Shown in pieces: positions 8,933 to 17,348 of a stretch of DNA of 64,000 nt; within the stretch, counting starts at the first letter, position 1; every line of letters begins with the position of its first letter. Under the pieces are notes generated by a model that saw only the letters and a program-made list of their open reading frames with translations, ran no database searches and was not told the DNA's origin. The stretch comes from Azoarcus sp. L1K30 (lineage in GTDB: Bacteria > Pseudomonadota > Gammaproteobacteria > Burkholderiales > Rhodocyclaceae), in assembly GCF_018122735.1 (NCBI RefSeq), contig NZ_JAGRRD010000001.1:2832871-2896870 (forward strand), given 5' to 3'. A program made the position numbers and the translations under genes.

Positions 8933-10213
8933 TCAGTCGCTGCCCTTGAGCTTGGCGATGCCGATGGCGCTCATCACCACCCGTTCATACACCGGCTCGG
9001 TCGTGCCCTTGCGCATCTTGCGCAGGAAGTACTTCTCGAACCCGATCTTGGCCAGATGGACCCACTTGCCCTGGCCAAACCAGTTCATGTTGCGCGGTGG
9101 AATCTGCGGAATCGCCACGAAGGCAGCGCCGGTGTCCCCGAAGTCGGCCAGACAGACCGCGTTCCAGGTCGCCTTTTCGGTCGGCTCCTTGCCGTCGATC
9201 AGGCAGCGGATGTTGTGTGCGGTCGCCGTCACCATGGACTCGATCATGTAGCCGGTCTTGGGGGTACCAGTCGGCACCGGTGTCGTCTCTACCGGCGGGA
9301 TTGCCACGCACACGCCTACCGAAAAGACGTTGCGGAAGGTCGGGTTGCGCTGGTGCTGGTCGATGAGCACGAAGCCGCGCGGATTCACCAGCCCCTCGAT
9401 GCCGAACACGGCCTCCACCCCCTTGAACGCCGGCAGCATCATCGAATACTTGAACGGGAGTTCATGACGGCGCTTCTCCTTGCCGTCCTCGTCGTGCTCG
9501 ATGACATGCATCTTGCCGTCTTCGATGCGCTCGACCTTCGCATTGCAGATCCATTTGACGTGGCGCTCGCGGAAGGCCGACTCCATGATGCCCTTGGAGT
9601 CACCCACGCCGGCCAGTCCGAGGTGACCGATATAGGGTTCGGAGGTGACGAAGGTCATCGGCACGCGGTCGCGCAGCTTGCGCTTGCGCAGGTCGGCGTC
9701 GAGGATCATCGCAAACTCGTAGGCAGGCCCGAAACAGGAGGCCCCCTGCACCGCGCCGACGACGATCGGCCCCGGGTCGGCCACGAACTGCTGCCATGCC
9801 TTCTCTGAAGTCACTGCGTGATCGACGTGACACACGGATTGCGTGAAACCGCCGTGGGGACCGAGTCCGGGCACTTCATCGAAGGCCAGCCGTGGACCGG
9901 TGGCGATGACGAGATAGTCGTACTCGAGGCGGCGGCCATCTTCGAGCTCGAGTGCGTTGTCGCCCGGCTCCACCCGCTTCACCCCGACCGGGATGAAATC
10001 GATCTTGCGGCGCGCGAGCACGTCCGCCGGATCGACCTCGATGTCCTCGCGCGAACGCCAGTTCACAGCCACCCAGGGGTTCGATGGCACGAAATGAAAC
10101 TTCGCGTCCTTTGATACGACCGTGATGCGATCCTCCGCACGCGCGTGGTCGCGCATCTCGTAGGCCATCGGCAGACCGCCAATTCCAGCGCCAATGATGA
10201 CGATGTGGGCCAT
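8933..10213 (-). CDS. sqr: Sulfide:quinone oxidoreductase-like flavoprotein
   Basis: A 426-residue FAD-dependent enzyme of the SQR/flavocytochrome c sulfide dehydrogenase group. The dinucleotide-binding GAGIGG is at residues 8-13 and ATGP at 104-107. Three cysteines fit the SQR redox site: C128 (SVCHVDHA), C160 (GASCFGPAYEF) and C302 (VFSVGVCVAIPP). No signal peptide; SQRs are peripheral membrane enzymes passing electrons from sulfide to quinone. The start is set by an AGGAGGAG ribosome site upstream of MAHIVIIGAG; the frame is open further upstream without support. Divergent from a LysR gene. Its 3' end is convergent with the permease, 15 bases apart. Confidence 0.85.
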   Translation of the reverse strand: MAHIVIIGAGIGGLPMAYEMRDHARAEDRITVVSKDAKFHFVPSNPWVAVNWRSREDIEVDPADVLARRKIDFIPVGVKRVEPGDNALELEDGRRLEYDYLVIATGPRLAFDEVPGLGPHGGFTQSVCHVDHAVTSEKAWQQFVADPGPIVVGAVQGASCFGPAYEFAMILDADLRKRKLRDRVPMTFVTSEPYIGHLGLAGVGDSKGIMESAFRERHVKWICNAKVERIEDGKMHVIEHDEDGKEKRRHELPFKYSMMLPAFKGVEAVFGIEGLVNPRGFVLIDQHQRNPTFRNVFSVGVCVAIPPVETTPVPTGTPKTGYMIESMVTATAHNIRCLIDGKEPTEKATWNAVCLADFGDTGAAFVAIPQIPPRNMNWFGQGKWVHLAKIGFEKYFLRKMRKGTTEPVYERVVMSAIGIAKLKGSD

Positions 10214-10704
10214 GCAGTGCTCCTCCTCATATTGTTTGAATGGTCGTTGCATCCCTGCTGCCGGACGGCGGCCCATGCCCCGCGTCCGGCCGGCAAGGCT
10301 CCCCGGGCCAGAATGGAAGGCGCGGGATACGCGAAGCAAGACTTGTGTTCTGCAGTTCCCGATTCAGGGGATATGTATATATTAGTAACTGCTAATTTTA
10401 TTAACAACCACTATATATGCGGCTATGCAGCAGAATGTGCGCGCCTCTTGGCTGTAATGGCCCCACTTGGTGGTGCCAGCATTGTTGCGACGCAAGTCCG
10501 TGACACTACGACGACGAACGCAGCGGTGCGAAGCAGGCAATGATCCGCCGCGATCCCGTCACCCGGTTCCCGGACGCGGCGACGCGGCACCGGCGAAGGT
10601 GGCCCGGCCAATCCCCACTGAATCGTCATGGCATGCGCGCGCAATCTGGTGTGTACTGCGCCTGTGCGGAATAGGCCGCACACTGGACGCACGCAAGGCC
10701 TGCC
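10214..10704. other. Divergent promoter region between sqr and a LysR gene
   Basis: About 490 bases with no supported gene. The half next to sqr holds an AT-rich stretch at about 10370-10425 that contrasts with its GC-rich surroundings and includes the dyad at 10381-10396. The half next to the LysR gene is GC-rich and featureless to me. Confidence 0.55.
10381..10396. promoter_or_regulatory. Candidate LysR-type operator (ATTAG-N6-CTAAT)
   Basis: ATTAGTAACTGCTAAT is a perfect five-base inverted repeat that also fits the T-N11-A rule for LysR-family binding sites. It lies in the AT-rich part of the divergent region, about 170 bases from the sqr start and 310 from the LysR start. The neighbouring LysR regulator is the simplest candidate binder. 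Confidence 0.4.
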
Positions 10705-11604
10705 ATGGAGCTCTACCACCTCAGAACCTTCGTCACGGTCGCGGAGGAACGCCATCTCACGCGCGCGGCCGACCGCCTGTTTGTCAGCCAGCCCGCGATC
10801 AGCGCGCACATCAAGGCACTCGAGGATGAACTCGGCCTTGCCTTGTTCGAGCGTACCCCGAAAGGCATGGTGCCGACAGCGGCGGGCGAAGCGCTCGCTG
10901 CCCGTGCCCGGCACGCCTTGTCGGCCGTGGCGGAGATCGGCCTGCATGCACAGGAGTTGCGCGGCGAGGTAATCGGTTCGGTACGCATCGGCCTGAACAC
11001 CGACGCCAGTTTCCTCAAACTCGTCGAACTGCAGCAACTGCTCAAGGCCCGCCACCCCCGCCTTGATCTCGAATTTCTCGGCGGCACCACGGGCGCCAAC
11101 ATGCCAAAACTCAACAAGGGCCGCCTGGATGCAAGCTTTGTGAGTGGCGCAGTCGACGACACGGTGTTCGACAGCCAGGTGCTGCGGGAAGAGGAAATGG
11201 CGATTGCCGCACCGACGGCCCTGCGGGATGCCATCGGCGACGCGGATATCGCCACCCTGGCCCGTCAGCCGTGGATCCATTCCTCGCCCGACCGGATACA
11301 GCACGCGGTCATGCAGGCGATGTTCGAGCCGCACGGCTTGCAGCCCATCCGCAGCATGCTCGCCAACCAGAAGGATGCCGTACTCGCCCTCGTCGCGGCC
11401 GGCGTCGGCCTGGCAATCACGCGTCGACAGGACATCGAGCGTGCGGCCGAGGCGGGGGCCATTTATGCCATACCGCTGCCATTGCAGCCCGTGCCCACCG
11501 TCAGCCTGCGCTTTGCCTGCCTCAAGCGCCGGGCGGACGAGCCCTTGTTGCGGGCCGTGAGTGCGGCGGTACGGTCCGTGTGGACCGAGCACGCCGCACC
11601 GTGA
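10705..11604 (+). CDS. LysR-family transcriptional regulator
   Basis: A 299-residue LysR regulator: winged helix at residues 1-60 (YHLRTFVTVAEERHLTRAA, then SQPAISAHIKALEDELG), then an effector-binding domain. The PBP2-like half has the expected hinge and C-terminal block (VLALVAAGVGLAI). The effector is unknown. It is transcribed away from sqr and may control it, a common arrangement. The 3' end faces the minus-strand enoyl-CoA hydratase gene with 24 bases between. Confidence 0.82.
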   Translation: MELYHLRTFVTVAEERHLTRAADRLFVSQPAISAHIKALEDELGLALFERTPKGMVPTAAGEALAARARHALSAVAEIGLHAQELRGEVIGSVRIGLNTDASFLKLVELQQLLKARHPRLDLEFLGGTTGANMPKLNKGRLDASFVSGAVDDTVFDSQVLREEEMAIAAPTALRDAIGDADIATLARQPWIHSSPDRIQHAVMQAMFEPHGLQPIRSMLANQKDAVLALVAAGVGLAITRRQDIERAAEAGAIYAIPLPLQPVPTVSLRFACLKRRADEPLLRAVSAAVRSVWTEHAAP

Positions 11605-11628
11605 AGGGACGTGCGTCGAGCATGCGGG

Positions 11629-12420
11629 TCAGGATTTCTCCAGCATCTTCCTCACCGCCTCCAGATGCTCGGGCTCGTTGTGGCACATGCCCTGGAAGGC
11701 CGCGCTGAGATCGAGGAAATCCTTGAGCTCCATGCGCTGCGCCATCTTCATCAGGCGTTTGGTCAGGCGTACCGCCTTAGGCGGCTGAGCGGCGAAGCGG
11801 GCGGCGATCTCGCCGGCGCGCGTCATCAGCGCGTCCGGGGCCACCACCTCGAGCACGATGCCGATCTCCTTCGCTTCGGCCGCACCCACGATGCGCCCGC
11901 TCAGCGTCAGCTCGAAGGCACGCTGGTAGCCGATCAAGCGCTGCATGAACCAGGCCCCGCCGTCACCGGGGATAATGCCGAGGTTGAGGAAGGTTTCGCC
12001 AAACTTGGCCCTTTCCGAGGCGACGCGGATATCGGCCATATTGGCGAGATCGAAGCCGGCACCGATGGCCGGGCCGTTGACCGCGGCGATAATCGGCACC
12101 TCGACCTGCTGCAGCGCCAGCGGAATACGCTGGATGCCGCGGCGGTAACGGGTGGCGACCTCGGCCACGTCGCCAGCAAAGTCGCCGCCGCGCTCGGCCA
12201 TGTCCTTGACGTTCCCGCCGGAGGAGAAGGCCGCGCCGGCACCGGTGACGACGAGGACCGACACCTCGTCGCAGCGGTTGATCCACTCGGCGACCGCGAT
12301 GATGTCCTCGATGAGCGCGGTACCGGTCAGCGCGTTGCGCACGTCGTCGCGATCGAGGGTGAGCGTGGCGACGCGGTTGGCCACGATCAGCCGCGCGTCG
12401 GTGAGTTGGGGCAGATTCAT
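11629..12420 (-). CDS. Crotonase-superfamily enoyl-CoA hydratase/isomerase
   Basis: A 263-residue crotonase-fold protein. Oxyanion-hole regions are seen as GAAFSSGGNVKDM and NGPAIGAGFDLA. In the catalytic segment it reads FGETFLNLGIIPGDGG, so the glutamate normally found in PEI is replaced by Phe, while the second glutamate (RAFEL) is present. This subgroup pattern suggests isomerase or non-hydratase chemistry, or a shifted general base; the substrate is unknown. Last gene of the rpiR-ech-acs-ech operon, 19 bases after the synthetase. The start at 12420 gives the usual family length; a longer in-frame start would run into the synthetase. Confidence 0.8.
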   Translation of the reverse strand: MNLPQLTDARLIVANRVATLTLDRDDVRNALTGTALIEDIIAVAEWINRCDEVSVLVVTGAGAAFSSGGNVKDMAERGGDFAGDVAEVATRYRRGIQRIPLALQQVEVPIIAAVNGPAIGAGFDLANMADIRVASERAKFGETFLNLGIIPGDGGAWFMQRLIGYQRAFELTLSGRIVGAAEAKEIGIVLEVVAPDALMTRAGEIAARFAAQPPKAVRLTKRLMKMAQRMELKDFLDLSAAFQGMCHNEPEHLEAVRKMLEKS

Positions 12421-12439
12421 TGTGCGGGCTCCAGCAGGG

Positions 12440-14614
12440 TCAGAGAACGGAACGGTTGACGATGACGCGCGCATCGACAGCGGCATAGCCTTCGGGGTAG
12501 GCGATCACCGGGTTGAGGTCGAGCTCGGAAATCTGCGGATACGCACTGACGATGCCCGACACCTTGAGCAGCAGGTCGACGAGTGCGGCCTTGTCGGCCG
12601 GCGGTTCGCCACGCGCACCTTCCAGCACCTTGCGCGCCTTGAGTTGATCGACCATGGATTCGGCATCGTGCTGCGACAGCGGAATGGCGCGGAAAGCGAC
12701 GTCCTTTAGAATCTCGACGAAAATGCCGCCCAGCCCGAACATCAGCACCGGGCCGAAGATGGGATCGCGGCTGACGCCGATGATGACCTCGGTGCCCTTC
12801 TTCGCCATCGGCGTCACCAGCGCACCGCGAATGTCGGCATTCGGATCGTAGGCGCGACACGACGACATGATGCGGTCGAAAGCCTGGCGCAGGTCGGCCT
12901 CGCCATGCAGGTTCAGTTTCACCCCGCCGGCATCGGACTTGTGCAGGATGTCCTTGGAGACGACCTTCATCACCAGCGCCTGGTCGCCGAACTGCGCCGC
13001 GACCGCTGGCAGCTCGTCCGCACTGCGGACCACCACTTCCGGCGCCACATCGACACCATGCGCGCGCAACAGCGTCTTGGCCTCGAACTCGAACAGATCG
13101 CGGCCTTCATTCTGCGCTCGGGCGAACATCGCCTTCATGTCCTCGCTCGGCACCACCGCAGGCGCATGTGAGTCGGCAGCACGGCTCTTGAGGTAGATGC
13201 CGCGCTCGCCCAGGGCGGCAAGCACGCGCACGGCATGCTCGATCGAGGTATACACCGGCAGACCGGCCTCGTGCAGCCGACGCAGCGCCGGCGGCTTGAT
13301 CGGCGCATAGAGGCTGTAGACCACCACCGCCTTGTCGACACGGCGGGCGAGTTCGATCATCGACTCCGCCCCCCGCATCTCGCCACCCAGCAGGTCTTCG
13401 GCGAAGCGAATGCTGTAGCCGCCGAACATGCCGACGAGAAAGATGCTATCCACGTTGTCGTCTTCGGCCACGATTTCCATGCACTCGGCCAGCAGTGCCG
13501 GATTGGCATCGCTGCTGCCGGCCACGTCCACCGGATTGACCAGCGAGGCCTGCGGGAACAGGATCTCGCCGAGGCGACGACGGGTATGCTCGCTGAGTTC
13601 GGCCAGCTCCAGCCCCGCTTCAGCCAGGCGGTCGGAGGCAATCGTGGCCTGGCCGCCGCCGTCCGAGATCACCGCCACACGCTTGCCCGGCGCCTTCTGC
13701 ATCAGCCCCAGCCCTTCGGCCACGGGCAGGATTTCATTGGAATGCTGCACGACGCTGACACCGACCTGGCGCAGCAGGTCGACGGTCATCGCATAACTGC
13801 CGGCCAGCGCGCCGGTGTGCGAACTGGCCGCTTTCTGCCCCTGCTCGGTCGAGCCCGACTTGTACACCACCACCGGCTTGACGGCCGAAATCTCGCGTGC
13901 GACCTCGAGAAAGCGCTGACCATCGCGGAAGCCTTCGACGTAAAGGGTCGCAACCCGCGTGTTCGCGTCTTCACCGAGGTAGCGCAGGTAGTCGTTGAAG
14001 CCGATATCGGTCTGGTTGCCGGGGCCGACATAGGTGGAAAAGCCGACATGGCCGTTGTGCTCCGCTTCCAGCACCAGCGACAGCAGCATGTTGCCGGACT
14101 GCGAGATGAAGCCGATGTCGCCGGGCTTGACGTTGGCCAGCGCCAGCAGGTTCACCTTCTTGTGCAGGTTGAACATGCCCGAAGTATTGGGCCCGATCAC
14201 GCGCACGCCGCCGGCACGTGCGGCATCGAGCACCTGCTGTTCGAGCTTCGCGCCCTCGGAGCCAATTTCCTTGAAGCCGCTGGCGAGCACGATCGCGCCC
14301 TTCACCCCCTTGCGCCCGCATTCGGCGAGAATGCCGGGCACGGTGCTGGCAGGGGTGCAGATCAGCGCCAGATCGACCGGCCCCGGCACCGCGTCGAGCG
14401 AGGCGCAGGTCTTCACGCCGAGAACCCTGTCGATCTTAGGGTTGATCGGGTAGATCGCGCCGCGATAACCGTCCTTAATCAGCCCGATCATGGCCTTGTA
14501 GCCGCGCTTGGTGGGGTCGGCCGAAGCGCCGACGATGGCAATGGAATCCGGTGCAAGAAAATCGTGCAACGGGCTTTTTGCCGGCAGCGTTGCCGGCTGA
14601 TCGTGCATGCTCAT
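12440..14614 (-). CDS. NDP-forming acyl-CoA synthetase (acetate-CoA ligase family)
   Basis: A 724-residue single-chain enzyme: CoA-binding Rossmann domain first (PDSIAIVGASADPTKRGYKA), then succinyl-CoA-ligase-like domains with the phosphohistidine loop (ASSHTGALAGS), then a C-terminal ATP-grasp domain (LVMKVVSKDILHKSDAGGVKL, GVSRDPIFGPVLMFGLGG). It makes an acyl-CoA from an acid, CoA and ATP, or runs in reverse, releasing ADP. The acid is unknown. Neighbouring hydratases imply an unsaturated or aromatic side-chain acid. The start was chosen for the GGGAGAG ribosome site upstream of MSMHDQP; it lies one base after the preceding gene's stop. Confidence 0.87.
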   Translation of the reverse strand: MSMHDQPATLPAKSPLHDFLAPDSIAIVGASADPTKRGYKAMIGLIKDGYRGAIYPINPKIDRVLGVKTCASLDAVPGPVDLALICTPASTVPGILAECGRKGVKGAIVLASGFKEIGSEGAKLEQQVLDAARAGGVRVIGPNTSGMFNLHKKVNLLALANVKPGDIGFISQSGNMLLSLVLEAEHNGHVGFSTYVGPGNQTDIGFNDYLRYLGEDANTRVATLYVEGFRDGQRFLEVAREISAVKPVVVYKSGSTEQGQKAASSHTGALAGSYAMTVDLLRQVGVSVVQHSNEILPVAEGLGLMQKAPGKRVAVISDGGGQATIASDRLAEAGLELAELSEHTRRRLGEILFPQASLVNPVDVAGSSDANPALLAECMEIVAEDDNVDSIFLVGMFGGYSIRFAEDLLGGEMRGAESMIELARRVDKAVVVYSLYAPIKPPALRRLHEAGLPVYTSIEHAVRVLAALGERGIYLKSRAADSHAPAVVPSEDMKAMFARAQNEGRDLFEFEAKTLLRAHGVDVAPEVVVRSADELPAVAAQFGDQALVMKVVSKDILHKSDAGGVKLNLHGEADLRQAFDRIMSSCRAYDPNADIRGALVTPMAKKGTEVIIGVSRDPIFGPVLMFGLGGIFVEILKDVAFRAIPLSQHDAESMVDQLKARKVLEGARGEPPADKAALVDLLLKVSGIVSAYPQISELDLNPVIAYPEGYAAVDARVIVNRSVL

Positions 14615-14615
14615 G

Positions 14616-15398
14616 TCACTCTCCCTTGAAGACCGGATCACGCTTCTCGGCGAAGGCATCGACACCTTCCTGCCAGTCGCGCGTGGTGCCGACGAACATC
14701 ATGCCTTCGAGCTCCGCCGTCAGCGCGGCATCGAGCGTGCGCTCGGCAGCCATGTTGAGTTGCTCCTTGGCCAGCTGCATCGAGAACGGCGCCTTGGTGG
14801 CCAGCCTGCGCGCAAAGTCGCGCGCCGCACCATGGAAGCCCTCATCCGCAAAGCATCGGTTGGCCAGGCCGATGCGCACCGCCTCCTCCCCGCCGATGCG
14901 CTCGCCGAGGAAGACCAGTTCGCGCGCCTTGGCCAATCCCACCAGCCGCGGCAACAACCAGGTCACTCCGCCGCCGAGGAAATTGCCGATACTGATTTCA
15001 GGCAAGCCGATCCTGGCGCTGCCGGCCATGACGATGAAGTCGGACGCCATCGCCAGCTCGGCGCCTGCGCCCAGCGCATAGCCATTGACCGCGGCCACGA
15101 CGGGCTTGCCCAGCTGCATCAGGCGCTTGCACACGACCTGCTCACCCTGCAGGTACTGCCGGCGATCGAACGCGGTGCGCCCGACCTTGTGCTCCTTGAG
15201 ATCAGCCCCGACGCAGAACGCACGTCCCTCGCCCGTGATCAGCACCACCCTGGCATCACGGTCGGCCTCGGCACGGCCGAGTGCATCGTTGAATTCCTCA
15301 TACAGTTTCGCGGTCACCGCGTTCAGGCGATGCGGACGGTTGAAACGGATCTCGGCGATTCCGTCCGTCATTGAATAGAGAATGGTTTCGTAGTTCAT
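14616..15398 (-). CDS. Enoyl-CoA hydratase
   Basis: A 260-residue crotonase-fold enzyme with both expected glutamates: one in the IGLPEISIGNFLGGG segment and one in KARELVF. The oxyanion holes are AFCVGADLKEH and NGYALGAGAELA. It should hydrate a trans-2-enoyl-CoA. The start follows an AGGAAC site; upstream in-frame codons run into the intergenic gap. It sits between rpiR and the acyl-CoA synthetase on the same strand, so the pair probably activates and hydrates the same acid. Confidence 0.85.
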   Translation of the reverse strand: MNYETILYSMTDGIAEIRFNRPHRLNAVTAKLYEEFNDALGRAEADRDARVVLITGEGRAFCVGADLKEHKVGRTAFDRRQYLQGEQVVCKRLMQLGKPVVAAVNGYALGAGAELAMASDFIVMAGSARIGLPEISIGNFLGGGVTWLLPRLVGLAKARELVFLGERIGGEEAVRIGLANRCFADEGFHGAARDFARRLATKAPFSMQLAKEQLNMAAERTLDAALTAELEGMMFVGTTRDWQEGVDAFAEKRDPVFKGE

Positions 15399-15459
15399 CG
15401 TTGTTCCTCTTTCTGTCGTACCGACGACGGAATTCATCAGCATCAGGCGCGCTCGGCAC

Positions 15460-16392
15460 TCAACGCATCTCGATGTCCAGCGCTGCAATGAATTGTTCGT
15501 GGCGCTCGAGTGACTTCAGCGCCTTGCCGCCGAGCGCCTTGGCGACAAGGTTGATCAGGCCCTCGCAGAACACCGCGTAAGCACCGATGCTGTTGCTGAT
15601 GAAACTGCTTGCATGAGGAATGAAGAACGCGTGATCCGCACAGGCCGTCAGCGGTGAGGCGCGCGAATCGGTCAGTGCGATCACGCTGATGCCGGCGGCA
15701 GATGCCGCGCTAGCAACCATCACCGCCTGCCGGCTGTAGGGGGAGACGCCCGACAGCAGCAGCACATCGCCCCCGCGCATGTGCGCGAGCGAGGCCGCAA
15801 TGCTTTGCCCCGGCCCGTCGAGCAGGCCGACATCCGGGCGGACCAGACCGAGACCATAGGACAGCAGACTCGCCACCGCATGCATCTGGCGCGCACCGAA
15901 CACTCGCACCCTGCGCGCCCGTGCCAGCACCCCGGCCGCCGCGGCGAGGTCACTGGCATCGAGCTGGGACAGACAGCCGTCGATGTTGCGGATCGACTCC
16001 TGTGCCAGCTGCGCCACCACGGCCAGCGGCCCGCTCCCTGCGTGTTCGTCATCATCGAGCAGGCGTTGCCCCTGCTCGCTGTAGAAGCGCTGTTGCCCGC
16101 GCGTCAGCGCATCACGGAAGACCTGCTGAAACTGGGCGAAGCTGTCGTACCCGAGGCTGCGCGCCAGCCGCGACAGGGTGGAGGCATTGACGCCCACGCT
16201 GGCGGACAGCGACATGATGCTGCTGACAGCGACCTCATCCGGGCGCTCGACCAGACTCGCCAGCACCTTGAGCGCCTTGCTGCCCAGGGAAATCTCGGCC
16301 TCGCCGCGACTGATGCGGACCACCAGCTCGCGCAGCGCCTGCACCGTGGGCGGCGCCATGGTCACATTGCCAGCTCTCTCTTCGTCCGCCAT
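15460..16392 (-). CDS. MurR/RpiR-family regulator with SIS domain
   Basis: A 310-residue regulator. The N-terminal RpiR-type helix-turn-helix covers about residues 15-95 (SSIMSLSASVGVNASTLSRLARSLGY), followed by a SIS sugar-isomerase-like domain (VRVFGARQMHAVASLLSYGL; GDVLLLSGVSPYSRQ; VIALTDSRASPL). SIS domains in this family usually bind phosphosugars or related metabolites. It heads an operon of acyl-CoA genes, 61 bases before the next start, and three palindromes lie upstream of it, so autoregulation is likely. The ligand is unknown. Confidence 0.83.
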   Translation of the reverse strand: MADEERAGNVTMAPPTVQALRELVVRISRGEAEISLGSKALKVLASLVERPDEVAVSSIMSLSASVGVNASTLSRLARSLGYDSFAQFQQVFRDALTRGQQRFYSEQGQRLLDDDEHAGSGPLAVVAQLAQESIRNIDGCLSQLDASDLAAAAGVLARARRVRVFGARQMHAVASLLSYGLGLVRPDVGLLDGPGQSIAASLAHMRGGDVLLLSGVSPYSRQAVMVASAASAAGISVIALTDSRASPLTACADHAFFIPHASSFISNSIGAYAVFCEGLINLVAKALGGKALKSLERHEQFIAALDIEMR

Positions 16393-16475
16393 GCGGCACC
16401 CTGTCAGGTCTCACTCCTGGTGCAGGACCGGCACCGTCGCGCTGGCGCGTGGCACACACGGAGCAAGACAAATTT

Positions 16476-16552
16476 GTGCAAAACATCTTGCAAATCAGCC
16501 CTTACGTGCAAGTTTAATTGCACGATGGACAGTCGTGCAAGCCGAGCTGCAC
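16476..16552. promoter_or_regulatory. Three tandem palindromic operators GTGCAA-N6-TTGCAC
   Basis: Three copies of the same dyad lie upstream of rpiR: 16476-16493 (GTGCAA-N6-TTGCAA), 16506-16523 (GTGCAA-N6-TTGCAC, perfect) and 16535-16552 (GTGCAA-N6-CTGCAC). Their centres are 30 and 29 bases apart, close to three helical turns, so dimers would line up on one face. They are 84-160 bases before the rpiR start on the minus strand. The RpiR protein is the natural candidate binder. Confidence 0.7.
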
Positions 16553-16650
16553 GCAGGCAGCGCGCCGGCAGCGAGTCCACGGCGTCGGACTCGACCGCGT
16601 TCGAGCGCATCTGGCAGCAGACCCCAGCCAGGCCCGGTTCCGGTTCCCGA

Positions 16651-17181
16651 CTAGTCCTGGTCGGCGCGTACGGCCGCGGCGCGTTTGCGGCCATTGCCTT
16701 TCTGCGCCCCGATCGACAACGCGGTCTCGGGCAGCGGCACGTGCGCCACCGGTCGCGACTCATACTGCAGCACGCGGTCGAGCATCGCGTACAACTGCGT
16801 CAGCAGATCCTCGCCCACCGCGGCCTCCAGGTGGTGGTATTGCGCTTCGATGAGTGGCGCCAGTTCCTCGACCATGGCCTGGCTGTGGGCGGTCAGGCGC
16901 ACCAGCACCCGACGCTGATCTTCCGGCACGCGCCGGCGCTCGACCAAGCCCACATCCTCCATGCGTGAAAGCACACCGGCGAGACTTGGGCTCAGGATCT
17001 GACAGGCCTCACAGATCTGCCACGGCTCGAGTGCGTCCTGCTCGCTCAGCGCCCGCATCACCCGCCACTGCTGCTCGGTAATGCCGTAATGGGCGAGGAT
17101 GGGACGAAAGTGACTCAGAAAACTTTCCCGCGACTTGAGCAACAGCAACGGGAGGTTGCGAAAAGCGATCTTGCGCGGCAT
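16651..17181 (-). CDS. hpaR: HpaR-like MarR-family repressor of homoprotocatechuate catabolism
   Basis: A 176-residue MarR protein. The core (SFLSHFRPILAHYGITEQQW; CQILSPSLAGVLSRMEDVGL; VPEDQRRVLVRLT) matches HpaR, the repressor of the homoprotocatechuate operon that is released by aromatic ligands. Compared with E. coli HpaR (about 150 residues) it has a lysine/arginine-rich C-terminal extension. The start at MPRKIAF is preferred for length; an earlier in-frame start exists at 17229. It is divergent from the TRAP/hpa operon, as expected for its regulator, with candidate operators in between. Confidence 0.87.
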   Translation of the reverse strand: MPRKIAFRNLPLLLLKSRESFLSHFRPILAHYGITEQQWRVMRALSEQDALEPWQICEACQILSPSLAGVLSRMEDVGLVERRRVPEDQRRVLVRLTAHSQAMVEELAPLIEAQYHHLEAAVGEDLLTQLYAMLDRVLQYESRPVAHVPLPETALSIGAQKGNGRKRAAAVRADQD

Positions 17182-17254
17182 GGCCAGCGCTCCTTGCATC
17201 AGAGTGATTGAAATCGGTACGCGAGACAAACGTTCCGGACTGCCATTTTACCGC

Positions 17255-17283
17255 TTGACTTACTAAGATGTTATCGGTTTAAT
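17255..17283 (+). promoter_or_regulatory. Sigma-70 type promoter of the TRAP/hpa operon
   Basis: TTGACT (17255-17260) and TTTAAT (17278-17283) are separated by exactly 17 bases, a strong match to the sigma-70 consensus. The start of transcription would fall near 17290, about 60 bases before the first start codon. Confidence 0.65.
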
Positions 17284-17296
17284 TACTAACATATTA
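17260..17296. promoter_or_regulatory. Candidate HpaR operators, two repeats of TTACTAAxATxTTA
   Basis: TTACTAAGATGTTA (17260-17273) and TTACTAACATATTA (17283-17296) match at 12 of 14 positions and are 23 bases apart. One overlaps the promoter spacer and the other the end of the -10 box, ideal positions for repression. HpaR, encoded divergently next to them, is the likely binder. Confidence 0.55.
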
Positions 17297-17348
17297 ACAA
17301 GTTCAAAGCGCCTCCGTTCGGCGCAATCCCTGACAAGGAGTGGAGACA

